Part shown: positions 1 through 9,104 of the stretch, piece after piece
Layout of the letters: every line of letters begins with the position of its first letter
How positions within the stretch are numbered: the stretch's first letter is position 1
From: Achromobacter pulmonis
GTDB lineage: Bacteria; Pseudomonadota; Gammaproteobacteria; Burkholderiales; Burkholderiaceae_B
Direction: 5' to 3'
Assembly: GCF_002885955.2 (NCBI RefSeq)
Contig: NZ_POQS01000007.1
Location: 389,188-453,187, forward strand
Length of the DNA: 64,000 nt
Program-made: the position numbers and the translations under genes
The notes under the pieces: model-generated
What the model was told of the DNA's origin: nothing
Databases searched by the model: none
The model's input: only the letters and a program-made list of their open reading frames with translations

Positions 1-50
1 GCACGCTGCCGCGCACGATCCACAAGGCGAAGCGGGTGCTCCATGTCTGA
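1..50 (+). CDS. Possible 3' end of an upstream gene (partial)
   Basis: An open frame runs from the window edge to a TGA at 48-50 and overlaps the start of the CoA-transferase gene by 8 bp. Its last residues read TLPRTIHKAKRVLHV. This could be the tail of a co-transcribed upstream gene, and such short overlaps are common in this window. Fifteen codons are too few to name a family, and the frame may be non-coding. Confidence 0.2.
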   Translation, partial: TLPRTIHKAKRVLHV

Positions 51-1128
51 GCCCGCGACCCCCAGGCCGCTGGCTGGCAAGCGCATCGTCGAGCTCTCGC
101 AATTCATCGCCGGCCCCACTGCGGCTCAGTATCTCGCCGACTTCGGCGCCGACGTGCTGAAGATCGAGTCGCCGCGCGGCGATGGCGTGCGGACTTTGCC
201 GGGCAACGATTTCGGCAGCTTCTATGCGCGCAGCTTCAACACCGGAAAGCGCAGCGAGGTGCTGGACCTGGCCTCGCCCGAAGGGCGCCAGGCCCTGGAA
301 GCGCTGCTGGCGCATGCCGATGCGTTCATCTGCAATCTCGCTCCGGGCTCGCTGGCCCGTCTCGGTCTCCAGGGCGAGGCGCTGCGCGCCCGGCATCCGG
401 GCCTGACCGTCGTGCTCATATCCGGCTACGGCCAGCACGACGACCGCATCTGCATGGACACCATTGCGCAGTGCGAGTCGGGGTTCGCGCTGCTCAACGG
501 CGACGAGGACGGTTCGCCGCGCCTGTCCACCGGCTGGCCGGTGGATATGTTCAGCGGCATGTACGCGGGACTGGCTTGCGCGATGGCGGTGCTGGAAGGC
601 CGCGGACGGCTGATAGACCTTTCCATGATGGAGGTGGCCTCGGCGATGCTGCTGGGGCCGGCGGCGCTGGCGCTGAGCGAAGGCGAGACGCTGGACCCGC
701 CCATGGGCAACCGCGACCGCGCCTCCGCGCCGTCCAGCATTTACCGCTGCGCCGACGGCCACGTCTACATCCTGGGCGGACTCGACAGCTATTGGGCGCG
801 TCTGCGCCCGCTGGTCGGCGCCGACGATGCCCCCATCAAGGAACGCATACGCCGGGCGGCGCATTTCGATGCTCAGGTGGAGGCCTGGACCCTGCCGCAG
901 ACCCGCGAAGCGGTGCTCAGGCAGATGCGCGAGCTGCAGATTCCGGCCGGCAACGTCCGGCCGCCCGCCGAAGCGCTGGCGCTCATCCGCGCAATGCGGC
1001 CGGGTGCGGTATCGCACGTGCTCGCCAGCGGCGAGCACGTGCCGGCTTTCCCCGCCCTGTTCGACGGCCAACGCATCCCCCGCAGCCCCACGCCTGCCAT
1101 CGGCGGCGCGCTGCGGCCCCTCTCTTGA
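43..1128 (+). CDS. CaiB/BaiF family CoA transferase
   Basis: A 361-residue class III CoA transferase that would move coenzyme A between an acyl-CoA donor and a carboxylic acid in the cytoplasm. The N-terminal ELSQFIAGPTAAQYLADFGADVLKIE is typical of the family's Rossmann-like half. Asp168 in PVDMFSGMYAG sits where the catalytic aspartate of formyl-CoA transferase is found, followed by the conserved GRLIDLSMME. It is slightly shorter than the usual 380-410 residues. The ATG at 43 matches the normal family N-terminus, although the frame is open to the window edge. The SDR gene follows after 28 bp, so the two probably act together on an acyl-CoA. The substrate cannot be read from sequence. Confidence 0.9.
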   Translation: MSEPATPRPLAGKRIVELSQFIAGPTAAQYLADFGADVLKIESPRGDGVRTLPGNDFGSFYARSFNTGKRSEVLDLASPEGRQALEALLAHADAFICNLAPGSLARLGLQGEALRARHPGLTVVLISGYGQHDDRICMDTIAQCESGFALLNGDEDGSPRLSTGWPVDMFSGMYAGLACAMAVLEGRGRLIDLSMMEVASAMLLGPAALALSEGETLDPPMGNRDRASAPSSIYRCADGHVYILGGLDSYWARLRPLVGADDAPIKERIRRAAHFDAQVEAWTLPQTREAVLRQMRELQIPAGNVRPPAEALALIRAMRPGAVSHVLASGEHVPAFPALFDGQRIPRSPTPAIGGALRPLS

Positions 1129-1156
1129 ATTGAACCCCTGCTTTCAGGTGAGCACG

Positions 1157-1966
1157 ATGAATACTTCCACTTGTACGGATTCGACCCAGGTCATGCGGCC
1201 GGGGGTGTTGACAGGCCGCAGCGCGCTGGTGACCGGCGCGGGCTCCGGCATCGGCCGCGGCATCGCCCTGCGTTTGCTGGAACTGGGCATGGACGTGTTT
1301 GGCGTCGGGCGGCGCGAAGAGCCGCTGGCCGAAACGGCGGCGATGGCTGAGCGCCTGCCCGGCAGCTTCGGCTACGCCACCGCCAACATCCGCGACACCG
1401 CGGCCATCGAGGCGCTGATCGCCGAGGTGGGGGAGCGGCAGGGCATCGATCTGCTGGTCAACAACGCCGGCGGCCAGTTTTTCGCTCCGGCCACGCAGAT
1501 CAGCCGCAAGGGCTGGGATGCGGTGATCGACACCAACCTGAACTCGGTCTTCGTCGTCACCAAGGCGGCCTACCCGTATCTCAGAAAGCGCAAGGGAGCG
1601 GTCGTCAATATTTCATTGTCGGGCGTGGAGCGCGGCTCCATGGGTATCGCCCATTCGATCGCCGCGCGCGCCGGCGTGCTGGGCCTGACGCGCACCCTGG
1701 CCCTGGAATGGGCCGCCGACGATATCGCGCTGAACTGCATCGGCCCGGGAGCGGTGATCACGGAAGGGCTGGCGGGCGAGGCCGCGCAGGTCATGCTGGA
1801 CCGCCTGATCGCCGCCACGCCGATGGGCCGTGCCACTCCCGTCGAAGATGTCGCCGAACTGGTTGCCTTTCTCGCCACGCCGGCCGGCCACCTGATGACC
1901 GGCCAGCTATTGCAGATCGACGGAGCCGCCCATCTGGGCAGCGGCTTGCACATGCTGGCCGCATAG
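1157..1966 (+). CDS. SDR oxidoreductase, trans-2-enoyl-CoA reductase (PECR)-like
   Basis: A 269-residue short-chain dehydrogenase/reductase. The cofactor loop GAGSGIGRG and the LVNNAGGQFFAPA stretch are clear. Where most SDRs have the catalytic YxxxK, this protein reads HSIAARAGVLGLT, the arrangement seen in peroxisomal trans-2-enoyl-CoA reductases (HSGAARAGV). NAD(P)H-dependent reduction of an enoyl-CoA is therefore a better guess than alcohol oxidation. The ATG at 1157 was chosen because the family N-terminus begins near there; the frame is open further upstream inside the CoA-transferase gene. It is probably co-transcribed with that gene. The substrate is unknown. Confidence 0.85.
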   Translation: MNTSTCTDSTQVMRPGVLTGRSALVTGAGSGIGRGIALRLLELGMDVFGVGRREEPLAETAAMAERLPGSFGYATANIRDTAAIEALIAEVGERQGIDLLVNNAGGQFFAPATQISRKGWDAVIDTNLNSVFVVTKAAYPYLRKRKGAVVNISLSGVERGSMGIAHSIAARAGVLGLTRTLALEWAADDIALNCIGPGAVITEGLAGEAAQVMLDRLIAATPMGRATPVEDVAELVAFLATPAGHLMTGQLLQIDGAAHLGSGLHMLAA

Positions 1967-2012
1967 CCGGGGGAAGCGATTTATCTGTCCCTAATTTTGA
2001 TCCGGAGGGACC

Positions 2013-2645
2013 TCAGGGACCGCTGCGCCGATACAGCGCCAGCGTCCCCGCCAGCCCGATCAGCAGCCCGCCGCAGATGCGATTCAGCCAGTGCAGGCCG
2101 GTGCCGCGCAGGGCGCGCACCATCTGCGCGCCGAGGACGGCGTAGGCCAGCATCACTGCGATGTTCATGAGCGCCATGACGCCGGCCAGGATGGCGTATT
2201 GGGCGAACAGGGGCGCGGCGGGGTTGATGAATTGCGGCAGGAAGGCGGACATGAAGAGCAGCGCCTTGGGGTTGGTCAGGGCCACCGCGAAGCTGCGCAA
2301 GCCCAGGGCCAGGCCGCCGGGGTGGGCGGCGTCGGCCTGAGCGGACGGCATGATGGGGGCGGCGTCGGTGCGCAGCATTTTCCATCCCAGCCAGGCCAGG
2401 TAGGCCGCGCCCGCCCATTTGATGAACTGGAACGCGACTTCGGACGCGGCCAGCACCACGCCCAGGCCCGAGGCCACGGTCCCGATCAGGACCAGGTCGG
2501 CCAGCACCGCGCCGCCCATGCCCCAGCAGGCCGCGCGCACGCCGTGGCGCGAGCCGTTGCTCATGGCGAGCAGCACGGTGGGGCCGGGGGTGACGATGAT
2601 GGCGGCCGAGGCCACGATGAAGAGCAGCAGGGTGGCTAGGGTCAT
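2013..2645 (-). CDS. LysE/RhtB family amino-acid exporter
   Basis: A 210-residue inner-membrane protein with about six hydrophobic segments. It begins MTLATLLLFIVASAAIIVTPGP, the hallmark LysE/RhtB N-terminus with the conserved PGP. NPKALLFMSAFLPQFI in the middle is the second family signature. These carriers export amino acids or homoserine lactones by proton exchange. The start at 2645 places the PGP motif where the family has it; the same frame stays open far upstream only because it shadows rsmB. It is divergent from rsmB with 93 bp between the starts. The exported compound is unknown. Confidence 0.9.
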   Translation of the reverse strand: MTLATLLLFIVASAAIIVTPGPTVLLAMSNGSRHGVRAACWGMGGAVLADLVLIGTVASGLGVVLAASEVAFQFIKWAGAAYLAWLGWKMLRTDAAPIMPSAQADAAHPGGLALGLRSFAVALTNPKALLFMSAFLPQFINPAAPLFAQYAILAGVMALMNIAVMLAYAVLGAQMVRALRGTGLHWLNRICGGLLIGLAGTLALYRRSGP

Positions 2646-2738
2646 GGCGGGGCTCCGGAACTGGAAACAGTTTGCCGCCGCGGCGGCGATCCGTCCAGGT
2701 CCGGCTACCATAGCGGTCTTGTCTTCTGAATCTGCATT

Positions 2739-4076
2739 ATGTCCACGCGTCCCGACTTCCCCAATCTGGCCCCCCCGCTTTCCGCCGTCCTGCTTTCCAG
2801 CGCGGAGGTGGTCGAGAGCGTGCTGGACGGCCGCTCGCTGACGGACGCGCTGGCCGATGTGGAATCGTCGCTGCGCCCGGCCGTGCAGGCGGTGTCGTTC
2901 CATGCGATGCGTTATCTGGGCTGGGCCGACGCCGTGGGGCGCGAACTGGTGCAGCGCTATCCCAGCGTGCTGTTCGAATCGCTGCTGCTGGTGTCGCTGA
3001 CCCTGCTGAAGGAAGAGGGCGAGGCGGCCGCGGCCTTGCCGGGCATGCCGGTCTACGCGCCCCATACGGTGGTGGACCAGGCGGTGACCGCCGCCGCGCG
3101 CAAGCGCGCGCTGGCCTCGTACAAGGGCATGCTCAACGCCTGCCTGCGCCGCTTCCTGCGCGAACGCGCCGCGCTCCAGGCCGCGGTGGCCGACAGCCCC
3201 GAGGCCGAATGGAACCATCCGGGCTGGTGGGTGAAGCAGCTGCGCGTGGCCTATCCGCAGCAATGGCAGGAGATCCTGGCCAGCGCCAACGTGCCGGCGC
3301 CTCTCACCCTGCGCGTGAACCGCCGCCGGGCCAGCCGCGAGCAGGTGCTGGCCGCCTTCGAGGCGGCGGGCCTGCAGGCCGAGCCGGTGGGCCAGTCCGG
3401 CCTGGCGCTGTCCACGCCGCGGCCCGTGGCCCAACTGCCCGGATTCGCCGAGGGCTGGTGGTCGGTGCAGGACGCCGGCGCGCAGCTGGCGGCCGAACTG
3501 CTGGCGCCGGCCGACGGCATGCGGGTGCTGGACGCCTGCTCGGCGCCGGGCGGCAAGACCGCGCACCTGCTGGAGCTGGCCGACATCGACCTTCTGGCGC
3601 TGGACGCCGACGCCGGGCGACTGGCCCGCGTGCAGCAGAACCTGGACCGTCTCGGCCTGGCCGGCGGCCACGTGCGGCTGAAGGCGGCCGACGCCGCCGA
3701 CCTGGACAGCTGGTGGGACGGCAAGCCGTTCGAGGCGGTGCTGGCGGACGTGCCGTGCACGGCCTCGGGCATCGTGCGCCGCCATCCCGACATCCGCTGG
3801 CTGCGGCGCGAGAACGACGTGCGCCGCACGGCCGTGCTGCAGGCCAGGATCCTGGACGCCCTGTGGCGCACCGTGGCGCCCGGCGGCCGGTTGCTCTATG
3901 TAACGTGTTCGGTGTTCCCGCTGGAGGGCGTGCGCCAGGCGCTGGAGTTCGCGCAGCGCCATCCCGAGGCGATCCGGCTCGATGCGCCCGGCCAGCTGCT
4001 GCCAGTTGCGCTCGATGCAACACCCGCGGCGCAGCGCGACGGTTTTTTCTATGCCTTGTTTGCCAAGCAGTCCTGA
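2739..4076 (+). CDS. rsmB: 16S rRNA (cytosine-967-C5)-methyltransferase RsmB
   Basis: A 445-residue RNA m5C methyltransferase of the Sun/RsmB group. An N-terminal NusB-like helical domain (about residues 15-150) precedes the Rossmann methyltransferase. The SAM loop DACSAPGGKTAHLLEL starts near residue 265, the DVPCTASG motif holds Cys340, and TCSVFPLEG holds Cys390, the pair used for covalent catalysis on cytosine. It would modify C967 of 16S rRNA. It opens the conserved run leading to the DUF4390, NtrY, NtrX and Trk genes, with 39 bp to the next start. Confidence 0.93.
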   Translation: MSTRPDFPNLAPPLSAVLLSSAEVVESVLDGRSLTDALADVESSLRPAVQAVSFHAMRYLGWADAVGRELVQRYPSVLFESLLLVSLTLLKEEGEAAAALPGMPVYAPHTVVDQAVTAAARKRALASYKGMLNACLRRFLRERAALQAAVADSPEAEWNHPGWWVKQLRVAYPQQWQEILASANVPAPLTLRVNRRRASREQVLAAFEAAGLQAEPVGQSGLALSTPRPVAQLPGFAEGWWSVQDAGAQLAAELLAPADGMRVLDACSAPGGKTAHLLELADIDLLALDADAGRLARVQQNLDRLGLAGGHVRLKAADAADLDSWWDGKPFEAVLADVPCTASGIVRRHPDIRWLRRENDVRRTAVLQARILDALWRTVAPGGRLLYVTCSVFPLEGVRQALEFAQRHPEAIRLDAPGQLLPVALDATPAAQRDGFFYALFAKQS

Positions 4077-4115
4077 ATCGCCAAGAATAGGGGCATGACG
4101 TAGTCTCGGTGTCGT

Positions 4116-4706
4116 ATGTCCATTATCTCGCGCGTATTTCTTGGGTTGTTGCTGGCATCTGCCTTGCTTTCGCTCGTGCCGGGCGGAGCGGCCCATGGGG
4201 CCGAACCCAAGGTCACACAGGTGCGCCCGATGGTGCGCGACGGCAAGCTCGAGATCGACGCGGACATCGAATTCGGACTGAACGACCAGTTGCGCGACGC
4301 CGCCCAGCGCGGCGTGCCGCTGTATTTCACGGCCGATCTCACCATCACGCGCGAGCGCTGGTGGTGGTTCGACAAGTCCCTGGTGGACACCTCCCGGACC
4401 TGGCGCATCGTGTATAACGCGCTGACCCGGCAGTGGCGCGCCGGCGTGGGCGAACTATCGTTCCCGGTGGCCTCGCTGGACGAGGCCATGAGCGTGGTCC
4501 GGCACGTGCGCAACTGGCCGGTGGCCGACGCCGCCGAGTTCGACGCCGACGTGCTCTACGGCGGCCAGCTGCGCCTGCGCCTGGACACCTCCATGCTGCC
4601 GCGGCCGTTCCAGGTCAATGCGCTAAATAGCAGTTCCTGGGTGCAGACCACGCCCTGGACCGACTTCTCGTTCGTGCTGAGCGACAAGGAGAAAAACCCC
4701 TCATGA
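4116..4706 (+). CDS. DUF4390 domain-containing exported protein
   Basis: A 196-residue protein of unknown function. The first 31 residues form a signal peptide: a charged start, a hydrophobic LGLLLASALLSLVPGG core and a likely cut after AHGA. The remainder (WWWFDKSLVDTSRTWRIVYN, PFQVNALNSSSW) is typical of DUF4390 proteins, which in betaproteobacteria sit just before an NtrY-like kinase. The stop overlaps the kinase start as ATGA, so translational coupling is likely. A periplasmic role linked to the kinase is an inference from position only. Confidence 0.85.
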   Translation: MSIISRVFLGLLLASALLSLVPGGAAHGAEPKVTQVRPMVRDGKLEIDADIEFGLNDQLRDAAQRGVPLYFTADLTITRERWWWFDKSLVDTSRTWRIVYNALTRQWRAGVGELSFPVASLDEAMSVVRHVRNWPVADAAEFDADVLYGGQLRLRLDTSMLPRPFQVNALNSSSWVQTTPWTDFSFVLSDKEKNPS

Positions 4707-7018
4707 GGCTGTTGCTTCGGCTGGCCCTGATGATCGGCGCGGTGAGCGGCCTGGCCCTGCTGGGTCTGCTGGCCTGGTCTACCGGCAATGCCTCGCGCTT
4801 CGCGCGCTATTACGACACGCTGCTGGTGCTGAACGGGATTTTCGCGCTGGCGCTCTTCGTCTGGGTGGTGGCGCTGACCGTGCGGCTGGCCCGGCAGATC
4901 CGCCGGCGCCAGTTCGGCGCGCGGCTGACGGCGCGCTTCGCCCTGGCGTTCGCCCTGATCGGCGTGGTGCCCGGCGCCCTGATCTACACCGTGTCGGTGC
5001 AGTTCATGTCGCGCTCCATCGAATCCTGGTTCAACGTGCGCGTGGACACCGCGCTGGAGGCGGGCCTGAACCTGGGCCGGGCGGCGCTGGATTCGCTGCT
5101 GGCCGACCTGGATGCGCGCGCCCGCTCCATGGCGATGGAGCTCAACCGCAGCAGCGACAGCGCGGTGGCGCTGACCCTGACCCGGCTGCGCGAGGCCAAC
5201 GGCGTGCAGGAAGCGATGGTGTTCACCGGCAGCGGGCGCATGGTGGCGTTTTCCACCAGCCAGTACGGCCAGCTGCTGCCGGCCATGCCGCCGTCCACCG
5301 TCATGAACCAGCTGCGGCTGGCGCGCGGCTACTCCGCGGCCGAGGCCGACGATCCCATGACGCCCGGCGCCGAAGGCGGGCTGCACCTGCGCGTGGTGAT
5401 CCCGCTGACCGGCCCGGACCGCTACGACAACCTGCTGGGCACGGCTTCCGAACCGCGCTGGCTGCAGCTGCTGCAGCCCGTGCCCGAGCAGATCGCGCAC
5501 AACGCCAACCAGGTGCAGCAGGGCTTTCGCGACTACCAGGAACTGGCGCTGTCGCGGCTGGGCCTGCGCAAGCTGTACGGCATCACGCTGACCCTGGCGC
5601 TGCTGCTGGCGGCGTTTGGCGCCATCGCGGTGGCGCTGTCGCTGTCCAAGCGGCTGGTGCGCCCGCTGCTCAGCCTGGCCGGCGGCACGCAGGCGGTGGG
5701 GGTGGGCGACTACCGTCCGCTGCCCGAGCCGCCGGAGCGCGACGAAGTGGGCCAGCTGACCCGTTCCTTCAACGCCATGACGCGCCAGCTCGACGAGGCG
5801 CGCCGCATGGTCGAGAGCAACCGCCAGCAGCTCGAACGCTCCAACGTCTACCTGGAAAGCGTGCTGTCGAACCTGTCCTCCGGGGTGCTGGTGTTCGACG
5901 AATCGTTCCGGGTCACCACCGTCAACCAGGGCGCCCAGACCATCCTGGGCGCCGACCTGCGCTCGGTCATCGGCCGCCCGCTGGAGACGGCCGACGGCAT
6001 GCTGGAATTCGCCAATATCGTGCGCCAGGCGTTTTCCGCGCATGCGGCGGTGGGCTCCGAGCGCCAGCACTGGCAGCAGCAGTTCGAGATCAGCCCGGTG
6101 CAGGGCGGCGCGTCGGCCGCGCCGCAGCCCCTGACCCTGCTGGCGCGCGGCACCCACCTGAAGGTGGACGGGCGCGGCAACGGCTACCTGGTGGTGTTCG
6201 ACGACATCACCGAAGTGATATCGGCCAACCGCACGGTGGCCTGGGGCGAGGTGGCGCGGCGGCTGGCGCACGAGATCAAGAACCCGCTGACCCCGATCCA
6301 GCTGTCGGCCGAGCGCCTGGCCATGAAACTCGAAGGCAAGCTGCCCCCGGCCGAGGCCCAGATCGTCGAGCGCTCCACCAACACCATCGTCAACCAGGTG
6401 GCCTCGCTCAAGCAGATGGTGGACGACTTCCGCGAATACGCCCGCACGCCGCCGGCCGTGATGCAGCGGATCGATTTCAACGCGCTGGTGGCCGATGTGC
6501 TGTCGCTGTACGGCTGGGAGCCCGACGGCGGCTCGCCGCGGCATGGCGAAAAGGCGCTGAACCTGGACGTGACGCTGGGGGCCGACCTGCCGGCCATCGA
6601 GGGCGATCCGACCCAGCTGCGCCAGGTGATCCACAACCTGCTGTCCAACGCCCGCGACGCCATCGCCGAGCAGGGCGGGCAGGGGCGGGTCAGCGTCACC
6701 ACGCAGCTGATGCGCAGCGAACAGCCCGATCGGGCCGACCAGAAGGCGCTCCGGTTCACCGTGGCCGACACCGGGCCGGGCTTCCCGCCCCAGGTGATGC
6801 AGCGCGCGTTCGAGCCGTACGTCACCACCAAGTCCCACGGGACTGGGTTAGGATTGGCCATCGTGCGCAAGATCGTGGAAGAACACGGCGGGCGCATCGA
6901 CCTTGCCAACCGCAAGGACGGGGGCGCGCGGATCTCCATATTGTTGACCCGGCTGGCTTCCGAGGCCGATACTATGGACGCGACCGCGCAAGAAAAGGAT
7001 AATGCGGCTACGCAATAG
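4703..7018 (+). CDS. NtrY-like membrane sensor histidine kinase
   Basis: A 771-residue kinase. Hydrophobic segments lie near residues 3-25, 32-58 and 78-100, then a periplasmic region and another membrane helix near 290-310. A HAMP domain (about 310-365) and a PAS domain (about 380-495) follow. The dimerisation/phospho-acceptor box RRLAHEIKNPLTPIQLSAER has His523, and the ATPase domain carries NLLSNARDAI and DTGPGF. This domain order is that of NtrY. It would phosphorylate the regulator starting 11 bp downstream. In other proteobacteria NtrY/X respond to nitrogen or redox state; here the neighbouring trkAH genes suggest a possible link to ion or envelope status, which is inference. Confidence 0.9.
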   Translation: MRLLLRLALMIGAVSGLALLGLLAWSTGNASRFARYYDTLLVLNGIFALALFVWVVALTVRLARQIRRRQFGARLTARFALAFALIGVVPGALIYTVSVQFMSRSIESWFNVRVDTALEAGLNLGRAALDSLLADLDARARSMAMELNRSSDSAVALTLTRLREANGVQEAMVFTGSGRMVAFSTSQYGQLLPAMPPSTVMNQLRLARGYSAAEADDPMTPGAEGGLHLRVVIPLTGPDRYDNLLGTASEPRWLQLLQPVPEQIAHNANQVQQGFRDYQELALSRLGLRKLYGITLTLALLLAAFGAIAVALSLSKRLVRPLLSLAGGTQAVGVGDYRPLPEPPERDEVGQLTRSFNAMTRQLDEARRMVESNRQQLERSNVYLESVLSNLSSGVLVFDESFRVTTVNQGAQTILGADLRSVIGRPLETADGMLEFANIVRQAFSAHAAVGSERQHWQQQFEISPVQGGASAAPQPLTLLARGTHLKVDGRGNGYLVVFDDITEVISANRTVAWGEVARRLAHEIKNPLTPIQLSAERLAMKLEGKLPPAEAQIVERSTNTIVNQVASLKQMVDDFREYARTPPAVMQRIDFNALVADVLSLYGWEPDGGSPRHGEKALNLDVTLGADLPAIEGDPTQLRQVIHNLLSNARDAIAEQGGQGRVSVTTQLMRSEQPDRADQKALRFTVADTGPGFPPQVMQRAFEPYVTTKSHGTGLGLAIVRKIVEEHGGRIDLANRKDGGARISILLTRLASEADTMDATAQEKDNAATQ

Positions 7019-7029
7019 GTGGATGCTTT

Positions 7030-7725
7030 ATGGCCAGAATTCTGGTGGTTGACGACGAAGTCGGTATTCGCGAGCTTTTGTCGGAGATCCTTTACGACGA
7101 AGGACACACGGTCGAGCTGGCTGAAAACGCCGCGCAGGCGCGCGCGGCAAGGCTGCGCATGCGTCCCGACCTGGTGCTGCTGGACATCTGGATGCCCGAC
7201 ACCGACGGCGTCAGCCTGCTCAAGGAATGGGGCTCGCAAGGCCTGCTGGACATGCCCGTCATCATGATGAGCGGCCATGCCACCATCGACACGGCGGTCG
7301 AGGCCACGCGCATCGGCGCCATGGATTTCCTCGAAAAACCCATCACGCTGCAGCGCCTGCTGAAAACCGTGGCCGCCGGCCTGGCGCGCGGACGCGCGCC
7401 GCATCCGGCGCCCGTGGCCGCGCATCCGGCGGCCGCCAGCCCCGCCGTGGCGCTCGAAGACGAACTCGATCCCCCCGCCCTGGCCGCCGCCGCGCCGGCC
7501 AACGAGATCCCGGCCACCTCCAACGGCCAGCTGGGCAGCATCTCGCTGGACCAGCCGCTGCGTGAGGCGCGCGACGAATTCGAGCGCATCTACTTCGAAT
7601 ACCACCTGGTCCGCGAAAGCCACAGCATGACCCGGGTGTCGGAGCGCACCGGCCTGGAGCGCACCCACCTCTACCGCAAGCTCAAGCAATTGGGCATCGA
7701 GTCCGCCCGCAAGCGGAGCACATGA
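7030..7725 (+). CDS. Short NtrX-like response regulator (receiver plus Fis-type HTH, no AAA+ domain)
   Basis: A 231-residue regulator. The receiver domain (about 1-120) has the acidic pair in ILVVDDEVG, phospho-acceptor Asp52 in LLDIWMPD, and the EKP lysine motif. A long Ala/Pro-rich linker (about 120-165) leads to a Fis-type helix-turn-helix (about 175-231) with RVSERTGLERTHLYRKLKQL, which matches the NtrX C-terminus. The central sigma-54-activating AAA+ domain of full NtrX (about 450 residues) is absent, so it should regulate sigma-70 promoters. The ATG at 7030 gives the normal receiver start. The stop overlaps trkA as ATGA. Confidence 0.88.
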   Translation: MARILVVDDEVGIRELLSEILYDEGHTVELAENAAQARAARLRMRPDLVLLDIWMPDTDGVSLLKEWGSQGLLDMPVIMMSGHATIDTAVEATRIGAMDFLEKPITLQRLLKTVAAGLARGRAPHPAPVAAHPAAASPAVALEDELDPPALAAAAPANEIPATSNGQLGSISLDQPLREARDEFERIYFEYHLVRESHSMTRVSERTGLERTHLYRKLKQLGIESARKRST

Positions 7726-9101
7726 AGATCCTGATCATGGGCGCTGGCCGCGTGGGAACCAGCGTGGCCGAGAACCTGGTGTCCGAAGAGAACGACATCA
7801 CGGTCGTCGATTCCGATCCCGCCCAGCTTCAGTACCTGCAAGAACACTTCGACCTGCGCGTGGTCCATGGCGACGGCTCGCAGGTGTCGGTGCTGGAAGC
7901 CGCCGGCGCCGCCGACACCGACCTGCTGATCGCCTGTGCGGCCTCCGACACGGCCAATATGGTGGCCTGCAAGATCGCGCGCCAGCTGTTCAACATCCCC
8001 CGCCGCATCGCCCGGATCCGCTCGGTGGAGTTCGCCGAGCATCCCGAGCTCATGAGCGAAGAGGGCTTCTGTATCGACGCGCTCATCAGTCCCGAGCGCA
8101 GCGTCACCACCTACCTGCACAGCCTGATCGAGTTCCCCGAAGCCCTGCAGGTGGTGGAATTCGCCGAAGGCCGCGTCAGCGTCGTGACGGTGCGGGTCGG
8201 GCACGGCAGCCCGATGGCGCATTCGCCGGTGGATCGGCTGCGCGACGTCTGGCCCGACGTGAAGGCCCGCGTCATCGACGTGCTGCGCGGCGGACGGCCG
8301 CTGCGCGCCGGCAGCGGCACCGTCATCGCCCCGGGCGACGAAGTGGTGCTGGTGGTGGACTCGCGCGACGCGCGCCGGGCGGTGCGCCAGCTGCGCGAAG
8401 CCGAGCGCGACGTGCGCCGGGTGATGATCGCCGGCGGCGGCAATATCGGCCTGCGCCTGGCGCGCGAGCTGGCCGAGGAGCAATACAGCGTGCGCATCAT
8501 CGAGCGCGACCTCAAGCGCTGCGAGTACCTGGCCACGCAGCTGCCCGACAGCGTGCTGGTCCTGCACGGCAGCGGCACCGACGAGGCCCTGCTGGAACGC
8601 GAAAGCATCGAGGACATGGACACCTGGCTGGCGCTCACCAGCGACGACGAGGACAACATCATGTCCTCGCTGCTGGCCAAGCGCCTGGGCGCGCGCAAGG
8701 TGATCGCGCTGATCAACCGCCAGGCCTATGGCGAACTGATGCAGGGCAGCCATATCGACATCGCGGTATCGCCGTCCCAGGCCACCATGAGCGAGCTGCT
8801 GCGCCACGTGCGCCGCGGCGACGTGGCCGCGGTGCACCGCCTGCGCCAGGGCGTGGCCGAGGCGCTGGAAGCCATCGCCCACGGCGACCGCTCCAATTCC
8901 AAGGTGGTCGGGCGCAAGGTGGGTCAGATCAGCCTGCCCAAGGGCGCCAGCATCGGCGCGCTGGTGCGCGGCGACGAGATCATCCTGCCCGATGCGGATA
9001 CCGAAATCGAATCGGACGACCACGTCATCGTCTTCGTGCCCTCGCGCCGGCAGATGCCGCGCGTCGAAAAGCTGTTCCAAGTCTCGGCGTCGTTCTTCTG
9101 A
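7722..9101 (+). CDS. trkA: Trk potassium uptake regulatory protein TrkA
   Basis: A 459-residue cytoplasmic NAD-binding regulator of the Trk K+ transporter. It contains two tandem RCK units: the first starts MKILIMGAGRVGTSVAENL and the second VMIAGGGNIGLRLARELAEE near residue 234. Each is an RCK_N Rossmann fold followed by an RCK_C domain, the full-length TrkA plan. It overlaps the NtrX-like gene by 4 bp and ends 3 bp before trkH, so regulator and transporter are in one transcript. Confidence 0.95.
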   Translation: MKILIMGAGRVGTSVAENLVSEENDITVVDSDPAQLQYLQEHFDLRVVHGDGSQVSVLEAAGAADTDLLIACAASDTANMVACKIARQLFNIPRRIARIRSVEFAEHPELMSEEGFCIDALISPERSVTTYLHSLIEFPEALQVVEFAEGRVSVVTVRVGHGSPMAHSPVDRLRDVWPDVKARVIDVLRGGRPLRAGSGTVIAPGDEVVLVVDSRDARRAVRQLREAERDVRRVMIAGGGNIGLRLARELAEEQYSVRIIERDLKRCEYLATQLPDSVLVLHGSGTDEALLERESIEDMDTWLALTSDDEDNIMSSLLAKRLGARKVIALINRQAYGELMQGSHIDIAVSPSQATMSELLRHVRRGDVAAVHRLRQGVAEALEAIAHGDRSNSKVVGRKVGQISLPKGASIGALVRGDEIILPDADTEIESDDHVIVFVPSRRQMPRVEKLFQVSASFF

Positions 9102-9104
9102 TCC

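Noticed and set aside
2013..4196. Very long reverse-strand open frame across rsmB
   Set aside because: Only its C-terminal 210 residues resemble a protein family (LysE); the remainder is low-complexity Gln/His/Arg/Gly sequence caused by GC-rich shadow coding opposite rsmB.
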